This document shows positions 1 through 12,063 of a stretch of DNA of 64,000 nucleotides, one piece after another. The position numbers and the translations under genes were made by a program. Source of the stretch: Selaginella moellendorffii (taxonomy: Eukaryota > Streptophyta > Lycopodiopsida > Selaginellales > Selaginellaceae); contig NW_003314297.1 in NCBI RefSeq assembly GCF_000143415.4, forward strand, positions 643,612 through 707,611. Reading direction: 5' to 3'. The stretch's first letter is position 1. Each line of letters opens with the position of its first letter. The notes beneath the pieces are model-generated. The model worked only from the letters and a program-made list of their open reading frames with translations, was not told the origin of the DNA and did no database searches.

Positions 1-302
1 GAACCACCTAAAACTGGTTTTCCAGTTGAAATTCCTGTAGAACAATATAGAGTACTTCCAGCTAAACGTTGAATTCTTATAACAACACCTCCTCCATCAA
101 TATCTATTAAATCGGTATCAATATAATTTTGTGGATAAAGATGAGATTCATGTAATTTTAGTGCAAGTCTTTTAATGTGACCTAAAATTGTATTAATATC
201 TTCCTCAGTAAGTGAATTATTTTTACCCCATTCTATATCTATTTTACCAAATACAATTCCATAATATATAATTAAAATAAAAAGAACTAAAATTATAGAC
301 AT
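1..302 (-). CDS. Bulb-lectin-like secreted protein, copy A (partial, 3' part off window)
   Basis: An open frame runs from an ATG at 302 to the left edge with no stop. It is the near-identical counterpart of the first 100 residues of the complete gene at 16308-17189. It starts with a hydrophobic signal peptide (residues 1-20, Ile/Leu/Val-rich) followed by the same N-terminal domain, ending in CSTGISTGKPVLGGS at the window edge. The lectin domain would lie outside the window. Several substitutions separate it from copy B, but the frame is kept, so both copies may be functional. The N-terminal domain is not one I can name. Confidence 0.7.
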   Translation of the reverse strand, partial: MSIILVLFILIIYYGIVFGKIDIEWGKNNSLTEEDINTILGHIKRLALKLHESHLYPQNYIDTDLIDIDGGGVVIRIQRLAGSTLYCSTGISTGKPVLGG

Positions 303-1053
303 TAAAAATGAATTTCAAATAAAATTTAGAGTTATTTTTATATATAAGGAAAATAAAACAAAAATTAAATTTTTTAATTATGATATAACTTTGTGATTGT
401 CACAACTTAGAAGCCACTAGCTGTATGAGAGATTCGTTTATCTTTATATATATTAATATGATATAGCCTAGACTTGAGTAATATTATTTTTTATTTTTTA
501 TTTTTTTTAAAATATATAAACTTTTACCAATGTATTACCACATGGCACCATTCTTATAAGCTTGGGTTTAGATGGCATGGTCAATCCATTTCTCTAAAAA
601 CCAAAATGTTGTTCAACAGTCATCAGGAACATTTATCAGATGTCCTCTATTTCTTTAACTACAGCTCTAACTCTACAATATTTTTCCACTCCAAGATTGC
701 CACTTGTGCAAGGAGTGCTTCCAAGTTGATGCAACAAACAGTCCAAGCCACACAGTCGTGCCACCATCCTTTGTGGAATTCATAATCGAAGTGGATAAAG
801 TCAATCATCAGTGCTTTGTCTATGGTTACTTTCTGGGTGGTAAAGATAAATTGCATGGTTTCATTCCATGCTTGCGCTTTCACCAGTAATAGCCCTGTCT
901 CAATACAGAGAATTCCTTTGTGCATTCAGTTTTGAAGGCAATGTAAGTGTGTTCATTTTATATATTTTCTGAAAAAAACGTAGAATAAAAACAATGTAAA
1001 TTTCATTTGACATTGTGATGTCTAAGTGCGTACGAAGTACGAAGTTGCGATGC
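303..1053. other. Intergenic DNA between lectin copy A and lipase copy A
   Basis: AT-rich stretch without a convincing gene. It has a related but indel-rich counterpart at 17190-18035. Short open frames on the minus strand (about 659-925 here, 17651-17941 in B) translate to similar peptides in both copies, but similarity between duplicates is expected without coding function. I see no domain in them. Confidence 0.5.
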
Positions 1054-2789
1054 TTACTGGGATTTATCCCACTCCGTGTTTTGCAGGCACGCCGGATCGA
1101 GATGGTCGGGCCCCAGCCTGACGCAGTTGATGTAATTCACCAAGCTGTGCCCGGCGATCCCAGGCACGAGCAAGCCTGCAATCCTTGCCACAGTGGACAA
1201 CCTCGTCTCGCTAAACTCCCCGCCATATCTATAGCTCATGAAGAAGCTCTGGACGAGCTCGAACAGCGCGTAAAGCCGGGACAGCACCATGTAAACCGGG
1301 GAGAAGAAATTGGGAAATGGCTCGTCCGGAAGGATCTGCGTAGAAAGTTAATATGGATCCTACACAGAGAGCGGTGTCTTGAAGTAAAGTACCTGGAGGG
1401 TGTAGTTGTAAGTGAAGTAGCAGCAATTCCCGAAATGCTTGAAGCCAAACAAAGAGTTGTCGAAGGGAACTCGAGCTACCATGTCGTTATTGTAGACAAC
1501 TCTAAAGTACCTCATGGTTGGCTTGTTTAAGCTGGTGTCCATGAAGGACGCAAAGCTCTTGTCTCCAACGCGGGGCTGGCCAAACGTATAGAGCGCCGCG
1601 AGCCTCCTGGCAACGTCGTCCTCGGTGTTGTAAAAGACTCGATTCTCTTCCCGGTTGTAGAAGAGCATGGCGGTGAAGAGCGTTGCCAGAGCGCCGCCGA
1701 GGCTGTGACCGGTGATGTAGAGCTTTGCGTTTCTGTGGTTCCGGAGGATGGTGACGAGCTCCGCACTGATGTGGTCGTACGCGAGCAGCTTCGTCTCATC
1801 GCTGAGGACAAAGTCGGGTAATCCAGATGTTGGAGTCTGTGGCAACGGAGTCCTCGAGTTCTCGTAGATGTTCTGCTTCAACCTCTGGAAGCTTTGCATC
1901 CTGTTCCTGTCGCCCAGCCCCAGTGCTTCGAGGAATCCGAGATGGACACGGCCGAGCTGCGGGAGCTCGTACCAGGAGAAATCCAAGTCTGTGCACCAGT
2001 CGTATGCATTGAAGGCTTCCGTTCCCCGGAAGGCAAGAACGATGGCTCCGGCATCAGTTTCCCGGTCCGCAAAGATGAATGCTTGAGTCGAGTTGTTTTT
2101 CTGAAACTCTGTAGCATGAAAGGGTGAGGGCAACGTCAGATGAAACTGGATAGCGACCTCTTACCGTTCCAACAGTTGTAAGTTCCTAGTAGATGCATCT
2201 GCAAAGGAGAAGCTGATGGAGTCAGAGGTTGTGCAAGGCTTGGACTTACCTTCCAATTCTGATTCACGACAAATTCGATGAACTTCGGGTTCTCATACGC
2301 AACCTTAGACGCCATAGCACAAACATCTGCTACCGCTTTGGAGTCTGGACATGAAAGACACAGACGCTGAGACGAAGGGGCTTGGAGGAGGCTGATTCTT
2401 GGTTCCATGTGGCCGTTGAAAGTTAGGTAGCTCTCCGAATCCTCGGAAGGATCAACAAGCGCTGGAAGAACAGCACACAATCAAAAGTCAACACCGTGAA
2501 ATCAATTCTAGTTACCTTGTGGATCCATCGAAATAGTATACAAGGTCCTGAGAATTCCTCCATTGGATGCACAAAGGTTAATTGCCTTCTCCACCCATCT
2601 TCCAAAGTGCTTCAGCGGTTGAGAGACAGACCTCATGCTCCAGAGCATAAACAGAGAAAATCTCGCCCTCCAATCCAAGTTCACACTCCCGACGTCCAAA
2701 GAATGCGAGATGTGAGGCCACAGGTACGACCACACGCTCGTATAGTGTGCTACGAGATAGCATCGATCATCTGCGACACGAGTGCCCAT
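1054..2789 (-). CDS. Triacylglycerol lipase, OBL1 (oil body lipase) family, copy A
   Basis: Class 3 alpha/beta-hydrolase predicted to release fatty acids from triacylglycerol at lipid droplets. Five exons on the minus strand: 2516-2789, 2250-2461, 2165-2198, 1393-2108 and 1054-1335. The introns are 51-57 bp with GT..AG ends, and the total is 505 aa. The nucleophile elbow GHSLGG lies near residue 309, followed by YTFGQPRVGD and FKHFG. An upstream Trp/Phe-rich segment and the C-terminal segment ending in NYINCVRLG match the OBL1 layout rather than the short soluble lipases. The start at 2789 is the first ATG in the frame carrying the family's N-terminal block; an extra upstream exon is possible. 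Copy B (18036-19771) is nearly identical. Confidence 0.88.
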
Positions 2790-3877
2790 ACTGGAAAAAG
2801 CCTCACAATGTCGAAGTTCAAGAGCGAAGAGAAGAATAAGAGGATAGCTTTAAAACATGAAATTCCGACTTACCACAACTCCTTATCAACAGAGGATTTT
2901 ATAGAGTGATAAGTCTTCTGGAAACAACTCGGCAACCGCGGAAACTTCAATCCCGCACGTATCCTCCTGCAAGTTTTTGCAAAAACACGAGGTTAGCGCC
3001 CACACTGTGTACTTTGCCTGCTAGCCTTCCACGCCGATCTCAACGTCCTGGCCGTCGTCTAGTTGCTTCTCCCGATTCCGGACGCTGATCTTTCGGAACT
3101 TTCGCTGCCACCTCTGTTGTTGCGTTTGAATTCCTGAGTCACGACTCGGCCTTCCCTGTGTTGATACACCTGCTTTCCCGGACATGTCCTCATTTTCGCG
3201 CCTCCGTGATAAACATCCGGAAGATTCGGACCACTTCCTTGTGCAACGAGGATATAGAAAGGACAGCAGAAGCAACTACGCCACAAGTTCTTGCTCTTCT
3301 ACAAGAACAAGATCAAACAACAGCTAGGGGCTTCTTCAATGTGGATGCAGAGAGCAGCAGTCAGTAAATCAGATCTCTCAAAGTAAACTCCCAAGTACGT
3401 TTTTTCCTTTGAAGAACTTTGATTAATTTGGCAGGAACCACCTCCATTTTTTAGCATGACACCTTCAAAAAGACACAAGGTCGGCCAGGATTTTTTTCGC
3501 CCGGAAGACTCGCACTTCTTCTGGCCTTTTCACCGATGTAGTTTTGGAGGCAGTCAGTGCTCTGATTCTCTTCTCAACGTTAACCAGGATGATATGAAGG
3601 TCGGCCATATCGCTTTCAGATGGTAGTTCGTGTGGCACGGGATCGTGGCAAGCAACTCTGAAAAAATATCACACAAGAAAAGAAAAGGAGAAAAGGTTCA
3701 GCTTCCAGCCATCTTCTACGATGGAAATAAAAGCAAGGCACTCACCGCTCGGTTGGATTCGCTTTTAGGCTTATTGTTTTTCGACAGCTGAAGTTTCCGG
3801 TAAGTTGAAAACGGAGCGCGTAATCGAACCGAGCATCTTCGCAGGAGACGAGCGGAATCAAACTTAACAGTTTGTCT
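2790..3877. other. Upstream region of lipase copy A
   Basis: GC-moderate DNA between the lipase start and the end of the deformylase-like pseudogene, on the same strand. It probably holds the lipase promoter and 5' UTR, perhaps with a short upstream exon. Copy B's equivalent (19772-20320) is several hundred bases shorter and interrupted by indels from about 2908 onward. No other gene is supported. Confidence 0.45.
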
Positions 3878-4829
3878 TTAACCGCATCGGGACGAGGCGT
3901 CCCAGACCTCTTCCTCTTCCAGATTCTGCAAACAAAGCCGACATGAGGGCACATACAACTATGGAATCTCTTACCAAAAGTTTTTGTCCAATTGAGTTCA
4001 GTGATTTTGGAGTCATCTGGTCGATGTAAAGGACACCCTGTGCGAACAAATACCATGGCCACCTTGATGTTTGCACAGAAAAAAAACAAAGGAGACATTA
4101 CCTCCATGTCGGAAAATTCGAGCAGTCCAGCCCCTGAAGGCGGTACCAAATTTCTTCCCGTTGATGTCTTGAGCTTTCAACTCGGATCGATATCGGTCTC
4201 TGGAAACAAAGACGCATGCTATAAAAGAGAATCTCTATGTACAAAGGAATAGTACCTAGACATCGGCTTGAGCGCCGTAAAAAGGTAGGCATCCTTCTAG
4301 AGTATCAGCTTCTCGCTCTTTCCCAAACTTGACGATCAAAACGTACCCTTTGCCTTTGCCTCTTTCGCCCTCGGGATTAAAGACCATGAGCCTGGCATTG
4401 ATGCATACTTGTGGAGCGGACAAGCCTACTCCATCTCTCCTGGCAAAAACGAAAAGAAAGATAAGGATGCCAACGTTGGACAGTGATGAAATTCGCAAGG
4501 AACATGCCTGTAAGTCACGTCATTATCATCGAAGGAATTGATGCGGATGTTCCTTGCGCGGAGCTTGGGATCGGGATACAAGACAATGCTGAGATTGGAA
4601 TTGAATTCCACAGGGCCAGCTGCGAGGAAACAAGAAAATCAGGAGGCAAGAACCCTATACCACGCAATTTCACCATCGGCTTCCGCTCTCTGTGAACAGT
4701 CGTGTAGCTGCCGTTATCACTTGAAATCCTCGCTGCTGCTGCTATTGCCGGAATGTGCCCGCATTCAATCTCGATCGTGCTTCCAGGAATCCATTCCGAG
4801 CATTCGATGGCGCCACGGATTTCCGCCAC
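3878..4829 (-). pseudogene. Peptide deformylase 1B-like gene, copy A, broken
   Basis: Peptide deformylase removes the N-formyl group from nascent organellar proteins. Recognisable minus-strand pieces, in order: YPDPKLRARNIRINSFDDN, GVGLSAPQ, LMVFNPEGERGKGK, LEGCLP, AQDINGKKF, RGWTARIF and GVLYIDQM, with short introns. Damage: an in-frame loss of nine codons after FDDN relative to copy B, a donor changed to GC, loss of VNPM codons, a TAG after AQADV, an extra base before AQDINGKKF, and a 14-bp deletion that removes the metal-binding HExxH motif. EGCLSF has also become EGCLPF. An active enzyme is therefore very unlikely. The far N-terminus is uncertain. Confidence 0.8.
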
Positions 4830-5545
4830 GCGACGGCATCACCGCCAGTTGCCGCCATTACCCAAATCACCAGAAATTAGGGTTCTTGCAAGGTTTTATA
4901 TTGGCTGCTTGTATGGTAAAATTTGCCAAGACAAAGCGCGGCTCTAAGATAGTCAAAGGCATTCTAATTGAGTTGACTTATACAAATGTGCTATAGAATT
5001 TATCTATATTTCAAAACCGAACACTTCGATTTCAAGATATAGGTTTGTGAATTACTTGGATTTCAATATCAACAGAATATTACTGTATCTTGACATTAGC
5101 AGAAGAGAATGTTTGAAAGAACTGATTGATAAGTATTTGAATGTGATTTCAGGTAAACAATTATGTGATACACTTCCCCCTAGTAAACTGACAAGGAAAA
5201 AATTAATAATTTGCACACTTTATAAAAACTTAAATGAGTGGGTGGATAGCCACGCTTCTCTCCAAAACTTCCAGCTTGGAAAGTCCGGAAGCCTATTCTC
5301 CAGTTGCTACTCAAGCAAGTAGCAAGCATTGGAGCATCGGCCACTTCAATATGGTTCTCCAATTCAGGTAGGACCTCTAGCACTACCTGTCTCTTCTGCT
5401 CTCCACATATCCTGAGCACAGTCCAAAAGAGCCCCGGAATTTCATCTTGTCGAACACTTTTATATTCCCCTCCATTAGGAAACAAAACTCATGAAAGATC
5501 ACGGTAAAAAAGTTAAAATCAAGCATCAGATGCCATACGATAGGT

Positions 5546-6620
5546 TTGCTGCCGTGGAGATGTCAGGCTCTTCATTGCGTCAACAAGCTACTCGTGATGT
5601 GGCCTACTCGTGATTGCAAAGAAGAGATGCAGGTCGCACCGATACTGGACAGGATGCTACGGAACCTTGGCCGCTTTACAAGGCCCCGTGAACTTGAAAA
5701 GGAGCCCCCGTCATCGCCATCTGACAAAAAAGCGGACTTTGTGCTCCAGTATGAGGTTGACAAGGAAGACAGGAGACCCAGGTAGACGCGGAAAACCTTC
5801 CCAACTCTGAGAGTCTTTGGACTCTTCAACAGATGACCTGCTGATAAAACCTCAGTCTGCGAGCAATTCTTCTCCGAGGCACTATTCAGATGTACGTGTA
5901 CACTAAACGCTACACGCTTCGTGGCCTGCGGCTCAAGGTGACGTTGGATTTCAAAAGCAACGCTCTCAGCCTGCTATGTACGCCATATAGGAACTCCTGG
6001 AGACAGCAGCGCGTCCGAAGAGCTACAGACCGCCAGTTACCATCATGGTAAGAATAGTTAGTCACTTGGATCATGAGCGCTGACATATCGTCTTCTAGGC
6101 CGGTGACAAGGATGACTGGTATTACGGAATCCTGGAAATAGATGGTTTCGTTTGGGTGGAGAACCATCAGGTTGATCAGGCCAGCTTGCAAGGTAAATGA
6201 CTGCAAAAACGGCTGCCCGTCTAGCTATTTGTGGTCGTGTGCGCAGAGTTCCCGGAAGAAAAGATGGAGGTGAATCCGAAGAAATTCACTCCAAGCTTCA
6301 CCCGCACCGAATTACAGAACAACTTCGAAACGTGGAAGAAGGACTTCGCTAAGATCAAGATGAGAATCCCCAATGGTCTTCACCCGGTTGGCCGCTTCTT
6401 CATCAAGCGCTTTGGTATTGACAGACTTGCAGGACGGTACAAGGGTATATAACAAGATGCCTACCCTTGGCGGTGAAGCGGAGCTTGCCAGGGGGGCAAA
6501 AGAGGTTCTACGATGGCATGCTCAAGACTCTTGTTGGTCGTCAAGTCACCAACTGGAGTCCCCAGGATGCGCTCCATGCGTGGAACGCACGCAAGTGCCT
6601 CCTAGAGATGACTTAGGTGC
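5546..6620 (+). pseudogene. Unrecognised multi-exon gene, copy A, degraded
   Basis: This is the counterpart of the better preserved copy at 22057-23390. Recognisable exon peptides include EEMQVAPILDRMLRNLGRF, DKDDWYYGILEIDGFVWVE, FTPSFTRTELQNNFETWKK and RIPNGLHPVGRFF, joined in copy B through GT..AG junctions. Copy A lacks the 5' part seen in B and has frame disruptions and small deletions between pieces. I do not recognise the family. Retained splice junctions and amino-acid similarity across copies say it was once a real gene, not a random open frame. Confidence 0.5.
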
Positions 6621-6639
6621 TCAGCCAACGATAAACACT

Positions 6640-7343
6640 TGAGAAATGTCGGTGTTTTCAGGTTTTCCAATTTTTGATAGCTGTGCTGGAAGTATATGTA
6701 AAGATCTTTTTGCGATCTCTTGAAACTATACCTCGATCTTCTCTCTACTCCCACGCTGCACTGCCGATCCCTTTGGTCACTACTCAAGAGGATTGAGTGT
6801 AGCCACTACAATGCCACCTGTTTGCTTGTCCATTGACAATCCAGGAAATGCCAAACTTGGCTGCCATGGTTTGCAAAACGAGCGATTGCTCCTTCCACAG
6901 GCCTGCACTGCAATAGAGCTTGACCATGAGCATGTCACAAGCCAAGTCACTGGAGCCACTGTCCAGACTCCACGAAGCGATCAAACACACCTTTATCCTT
7001 TTGGTAATAATTTTAGCATTATGTATAAATTTTCATTTTCATACATAAGATAGTGTATAGTTTTTCAAATAAATTATTTTTCACTGAAACATTGTTATCA
7101 AAATAGTTTTCTAGAGTTTATATGCTATATAATTATTCATATAGATTATAGTTTGATCAAATTATTCATGTCATATAATCTACCCAGTTTATTATAAGCC
7201 TATATTATCCAATATCAAACTGCAATGTCTTTAACTCATCCATCCTTGAAAGTGTTTACTTGCCAATGTAAGTAAACAAAAAACTCAATATTATTCACTA
7301 AGAATTGCAAGATGGATCTTTCAAGTATGAATTTTTTGGAACA
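6640..7343. other. Intergenic DNA left of the Helitron insertion
   Basis: Shared with copy B (about 23400-24120). It includes a 200-bp moderately GC segment (6790-6990) conserved in both copies. A minus-strand translation there vaguely recalls one PPR repeat, but this is too weak to call. The rest is AT-rich and ends at the insertion junction. Confidence 0.4.
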
Positions 7344-7369
7344 TCTATAATAATAAGAACAAAGAACCC

Positions 7370-8100
7370 ACACCCCCGCAGCCATCCGATCCCAGGCCCG
7401 GGGCAGCCTCAGAAGCCATGGTCCTCGGGAAGGGGAGGCCAGCCCAGGCTCGAGCCAGGGCCTATGGCCATGGTTAGCAGGAATATCGGCTCAATGTTGT
7501 GGCGGCCAATGGGTAGGATGCACGCGTGGCCGGGAAGGGAAGAGGGCGTGGTGACAGGTGTTACACCATGCACTCCTAGGGCTCCAAAAAATTCGTCTGC
7601 CACTCATCAATTCGATTGCCAATGGCCCATGGCCGATGTAATTAGAGCAGCAGTGCCATCTCCAGCACTCCAGGTTCCTTTCAAGAGTTTTTTACTTCTT
7701 ATCCTTGGTTCTTCGATCGTTCTTCCTTTTTGATTCGTTTTTGCGACTGATGGATTGGTTTCTCTCGCAGGCAGTAGCTGTTCTAGGCTACGCTTCTCTT
7801 TTTTTTTTTTGCATTTCAGCCTTTGATGCCATGGGCAGCCGGTAAGATTTTGTATTCTATGATGAGATTGTTTTTTTATCCGATACTGCTTCTGTTGAAT
7901 CTAAAATTTAGTTCCAGTTTCCGAGAGTTTGAGGGCCGGTTTCAACGATGCTGTGCCAGGTAACCTGATGCTGGCGTAGGAGCAGCACTTGGGGCTGCAG
8001 CTCAAAATTGCAAAGCTGTGGATTATGAGGCAGAGATTGGTAAACAAAACATTGGAGTTATTTTGTTGTTCTTGAGTGTGCTTTGCAAAAGTCTAATATT
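7370..8100. other. GC-rich segment inside the Helitron, possible captured gene fragment
   Basis: The base composition differs sharply from the AT-rich flanks. It contains splice-like stretches, for example a pyrimidine run ending 'tttttgcatttcag' near 7800-7820 and 'tttctctcgcag' near 7760. Helitrons often capture exons with their introns, so this may be such a fragment. I do not recognise a protein in any frame. Confidence 0.35.
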
Positions 8101-8164
8101 TTCCTTTCAGATCATTACATAGTTGTGAAATTTATATATAGTCTGCATTTCTATTCTGCATAAA

Positions 8165-8167
<3 letters not shown>

Positions 8168-8226
<59 letters not shown>
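8168..8226. repeat. (TA)n microsatellite
   Basis: Uninterrupted alternating TA for nearly 60 bases, inside the Helitron insertion between the GC-rich part and the Rep fragments. Confidence 0.98.
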
Positions 8227-8230
<4 letters not shown>

Positions 8231-8377
8231 CAAACCTATAATTGAAGTGACTGAAAATGCCTTGCCTCTGCCATCTTTTGAGAACCATACGACATAGTAA
8301 ACAATCTAATGGAGATTTAGATGCCTCTGAAACTATGATTGATCATGATACACATACTATAACTGTTCAAAATAATC

Positions 8378-8812
8378 ATGATAATGATTCTATACACCAA
8401 AATTAATCATGATAATGATTATATACAGCAATCAGTTGGACACTCAGAAGCATTTGGAACCTTACATGCATGTCATTATGACAATTACATATATCAAGAA
8501 ATATTAAATCCACCACTCCCACCCATGAATACCACACTAGCAAGCCATAGCATTTATAATGACTTTAACATAATAAATTTTAATATTGGTAGTTTATCAT
8601 TTGTTTGTACTTTTTGTAATGCATTGCATTTTAAAGATGAAAACTCTTCAATATGTTGCCAGAATAACCAAGTTATATTACCTTCAATTTCACCTTTACC
8701 ATTTGATTTACTTTCACTTTACAAGCAAAATAAGAACTCTAATTTTAAAATAAATATTAGACACTATAATAGTACTAAATTCTATCACACCTTCTGGTCT
8801 CCCACCACATAA
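8378..8812 (+). pseudogene. Helitron Rep/helicase, N-terminal flank fragment
   Basis: A 144-codon open frame whose middle reads NIGSLSFVCTFCNALHFKDE, then CCQNNQVILP and IRHYNSTKFYHTF. This matches the cysteine-containing block upstream of the Rep nuclease in plant Helitron transposases (C..C.ALH pattern, then I..YN...). It stops before the Rep catalytic motifs, which are absent. The next fragment begins within about 45 bp, so most of the transposase has been deleted. Confidence 0.75.
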
Positions 8813-8855
8813 ACTCTCTCTCAAACAAGGAGCTATTCTTATCCTCCTAAGAAAT

Positions 8856-9278
8856 ATGTCTCCATCAGTAGGACTATGCAACGGCACATGTTTCATCCTG
8901 AAAAATGCACTACCAAATGTTTTAGATTGTGAAATTGTGATGGGGCAATTTAAAGGGACAAGAGTTTTTATCCCACGTATCACACTAATACCATCAAATA
9001 CAAAAATTCCATTCAAAATGTCCAAACGACAATTTCCAATTCGTTTGGGTTACTGTTTAACAATCTCCAAATGCCAAAGACAGACATTTGACCGAGTTGG
9101 AGTTTACTTGCACCACCCAGTTTTCACTCATGGGCAACTTTATGAGGCTTTATCAAGATGCATATCACCACATGGACTTGGAATTAAAGTTCAAAACACC
9201 ACACACCAAGGCCACCTCCTTCCTCAAGATCCTTCTGTTTTTACAATTAACACTATCTATAAAGAGGTTATATATTAA
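8856..9278 (+). pseudogene. Helitron PIF1-like helicase, C-terminal fragment
   Basis: 140 codons matching the end of Helitron helicases: LCNGTCFILKNALPNV, FIPRITLIPS, KRQFPIRLGYCLTISKCQ (canonical form ..FA.TINKSQGQT, here mutated), then HGQLYEALSRC. The Walker motifs and the rest of the helicase are missing, so the element cannot mobilise itself. The stop falls just before the terminal hairpin, as expected for the 3' end of a Helitron. Confidence 0.88.
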
Positions 9279-9320
9279 ACCTCTTTGTAAACCACCCAGC
9301 ATTTGCTAGGTAAGTACTCG

Positions 9321-12063
9321 TTATCAATGCTCTCCAACAATTTGATCTATATAGTTTGCATTAATGTAACCTCCACAATATGGGCAAGCCTTCCTTAAAG
9401 TCCTATTATGTCCTCAACTAAAATTTATATTGCTGTTGTTGGAAAATACTTCTGGAAATTGATGTGAAACCATATCTAAAATTATATAAAAACACCACCA
9501 AAAAGTGTTATAGTGAGGGAGAATATAAACTTCCCTCAGCAAACTCCCAATAGGAAGATTATATATATGATCAGAATGCATAAAATCAAGAGTTAAAATA
9601 TGCCATCTAGTGTATTTATCTACCTCTAGCCTACCTCTAAAAATGTGATATTTAAGAAACAAAAACAGAAACAAAGTGCCTTAAACATTGTAATTAGAAT
9701 TCTTATACTACTTTGCTATTAAATAAGTCTCATTAATATAAATTTTCTGATAAGTAAAATTATAATAACTTGCTGCATGTTGCATGCAGCAACATTTGGT
9801 TTGCTTAATAGTATTTCTTATTATTTAATAATATAATTGATTAACTGGAAGTTAATAAAGACTAATCTTATTACATATCAACCATTAAATAAACTAGAAT
9901 ATACAAGGAAGTATTTAGAAAAGTTTATAAATTATAATTATATCTATAAAATTACAAATACGAGATTAATCTAAGTGAATAACAATCATTAGGTAGTAGA
10001 ATATCCTAGAATATCAAAGTATATTCTACACTACTCTAAGCAAACCAAAACTATAATAAAAACTATATAGTTTAACATATTTAAATTATTCAAATTGTAT
10101 TTGTGTTGGCATCGAAGATGGGGCCATTTTTGTTTTCTATGAGTTCCCCTCCAAACCGAAAATAACTCTACATTTTGTAATCATTGGTATTAAATGGCTA
10201 ACAATGATTTTAGTTTTTTGTAAACATAAGCTAAGGATCTCTTGTTTCTTTCGACAACAAGGCTATAAGTTGTAAGGGCACAATTTTTATATTATTTATA
10301 GTGTAACAAAGTAAGATCCTAAGATCTTCTTCAGACTTTCTAGTGGTAGTAGCCTATTAGTTTCTTTGATCTTTAGAAAATTCATACTTTTGAAGAATGA
10401 TCTGTAGAAAAAAAAGTTTAAGTAAAAATCATACCAAAAATTAGTTTGCACCTCTTATGATGTTTCAACCATGTTATTTTCAATTAGTGGGGATTTCATA
10501 CAAAACCTGGAACTCACTTTTATCACTATATGCTCTTCATAAATAAAGATGTTATCAGTGAGATTTATCCCAAATATTACTCTAATATAGACATATATGA
10601 ATTGCCATTCAATAGCTTTAATTGTCCATATGGTCTCAAATGTCAATCTCTGGCTTATAGAAGATGGTCATAATATTTAATATGAGCCTCAACTATTCTA
10701 TCAAGGCATCTCCAACCAATATAGCTATCACATATAAAGTATACCATTGAAAGAAAACCTTATTCATTTGCATGAGCCAAGAAAAATATTTTATGGTGGT
10801 TAACATTATATCATCTTGTTAAAATGGTGAGTGAATAGTCATCATCCTTACCTTTGTTTTAATTTTAATCATGACTCTAAAAATCTCTTTACTGATTTTC
10901 TTGCAGTTGTTAATTGCAAGAGTATGTATTGGTTCCATGATGCATGCTTCTAAAATATAGAGCCTGCAAAAACAAGTTACAAAAATAGTAAGAAAAATAT
11001 CTAGTTATAAATATGTATTTTTAGTTTCAATAGTAATGACTTTCCTTGAATCCCTTTATTTTATTGTACTTCTCTTAGATTGACTCGTAAACCATCAAGC
11101 TCTATAGTTATAATTTTTCAAACACCATTCTTTCAATCCTTTTATGTAGCTTTATGAATTTAAATAAAATACTAACATTAGTTGTCTCCTAATGGCATCT
11201 CCTATATCTAATTTTATCACTATTTGACATCTTGAAAATCTTGCATTATACAAAATGATTGAATTCAAAACTCACATAAATAACTCTTTGATTTAGCATA
11301 ATTAGCAATACTCAAAACCTCCTGGAAAACTATATATGACTTCCCACACCTTCTTTGAAGAGAAGCTCTAACTCTTACAGAAACGGCTAAAGAAAAGTCG
11401 TCCCTGCAGCTAGGATCTTACTTTGTGCAGAGTTAAAACTATCCTAATGTAAAAGCAATATCAAATTTCAATAATCCCTTAAAACACTAGTTGGACATGC
11501 ATAATTATACTATATGGTGTAAACCATGCTCATCCATATATATGTTTTCATGTGGTTTTGGTTAACATGTGATTTTTCAAAGATAACTTAGGCACTATAA
11601 TAGCAATTTGAAGTGTTGGCTTGGATCAACAAACTCCTAATGCTATTATTATATAACTCACTCCCAGATTGTTTTGAATAATTCTAATTTTACTTTAGTT
11701 ACTTAACCATACTTTTGACCACTTGATTGAGTCTTGGTCACCACCTCCATATGTCTTATTCTTGACTTAGAACATGCTAGCCCCGTAAATGGCATTTATG
11801 CCACTTAGTCTTTACACTTGGTCCAAGTGCTCCACATATCTAATCCCATAATTGACACTCAAAGGTATTATTAAGATATCAAACCATTATGCTAAGGCCA
11901 TGCCCATTCACCTTTGTTATATTGGTGGTCAAAAACCACCTACATCACAAACCCATCTCTCAAAGACTAGGTTATCTATCTATGAGTGATCATCCCACGA
12001 CCACACCTTAACATCTTTAAAATGCTAGAAGACATGGGAAACACCCTTCTTTATGTAGGTAGT
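9321..12063. other. AT-rich intergenic DNA
   Basis: Strongly AT-rich, with no recognisable protein, tRNA or tandem array. Up to about 10510 it is the counterpart of 24123-25212; beyond that it is unique within the window. The short open frames present have no domain signature. Confidence 0.6.

Larger units (their letters stand above)
7344..9320 (+). mobile_element. Decayed Helitron-related insertion
   Basis: Copy B lacks this stretch. Its sequence passes from 'gtttttggaaca' (24111-24122) directly to 'gtattaatgctctcc', while copy A has about 2 kb between the same flanks. The insert begins TCTATAATAATAAG, as Helitrons begin with TC. Near its end it has a perfect 9-bp inverted repeat (AAAGAGGTT...AACCTCTTT, 9261-9286), followed by CTAG at 9306-9309. 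Inside are two fragments of a Helitron Rep/helicase (8378-8812 and 8856-9278) and a GC-rich non-Helitron part (7370-7800) that may be captured host sequence. The exact 3' end lies between 9306 and 9320. Confidence 0.78.
1..10510. repeat. Segmental duplication, segment A (left edge outside window)
   Basis: This stretch matches segment B (about 16889-25212) in the same orientation: lectin 5' part, OBL1-type lipase, deformylase-like pseudogene, unknown gene, then AT-rich DNA. The match ends near 10510, just after a shared 'attagtggggatttcat' string that recurs near 25200. Coordinates 1038-2908 align to 18020-19890 at a constant offset of 16982 with no length change. Elsewhere there are many indels, a Helitron insertion at 7344-9320 only in A, and an inversion only in B. 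Outer boundaries are approximate because they were judged by eye. Confidence 0.9.

Noticed and set aside
1015-1530. 171-codon plus-strand frame present in both lipase copies (also 17997-18512)
   Set aside because: Conservation between copies is explained by the duplication; it is antisense to the last lipase exons and contains its intron.
6784-6990. Possible PPR fragment on the minus strand (also 23406-23687)
   Set aside because: Only one weak repeat-like segment; not enough to assign a family.
8168-8226. CRISPR-like or regulatory reading of the repeat at 8168
   Set aside because: It is a simple (TA)n microsatellite.
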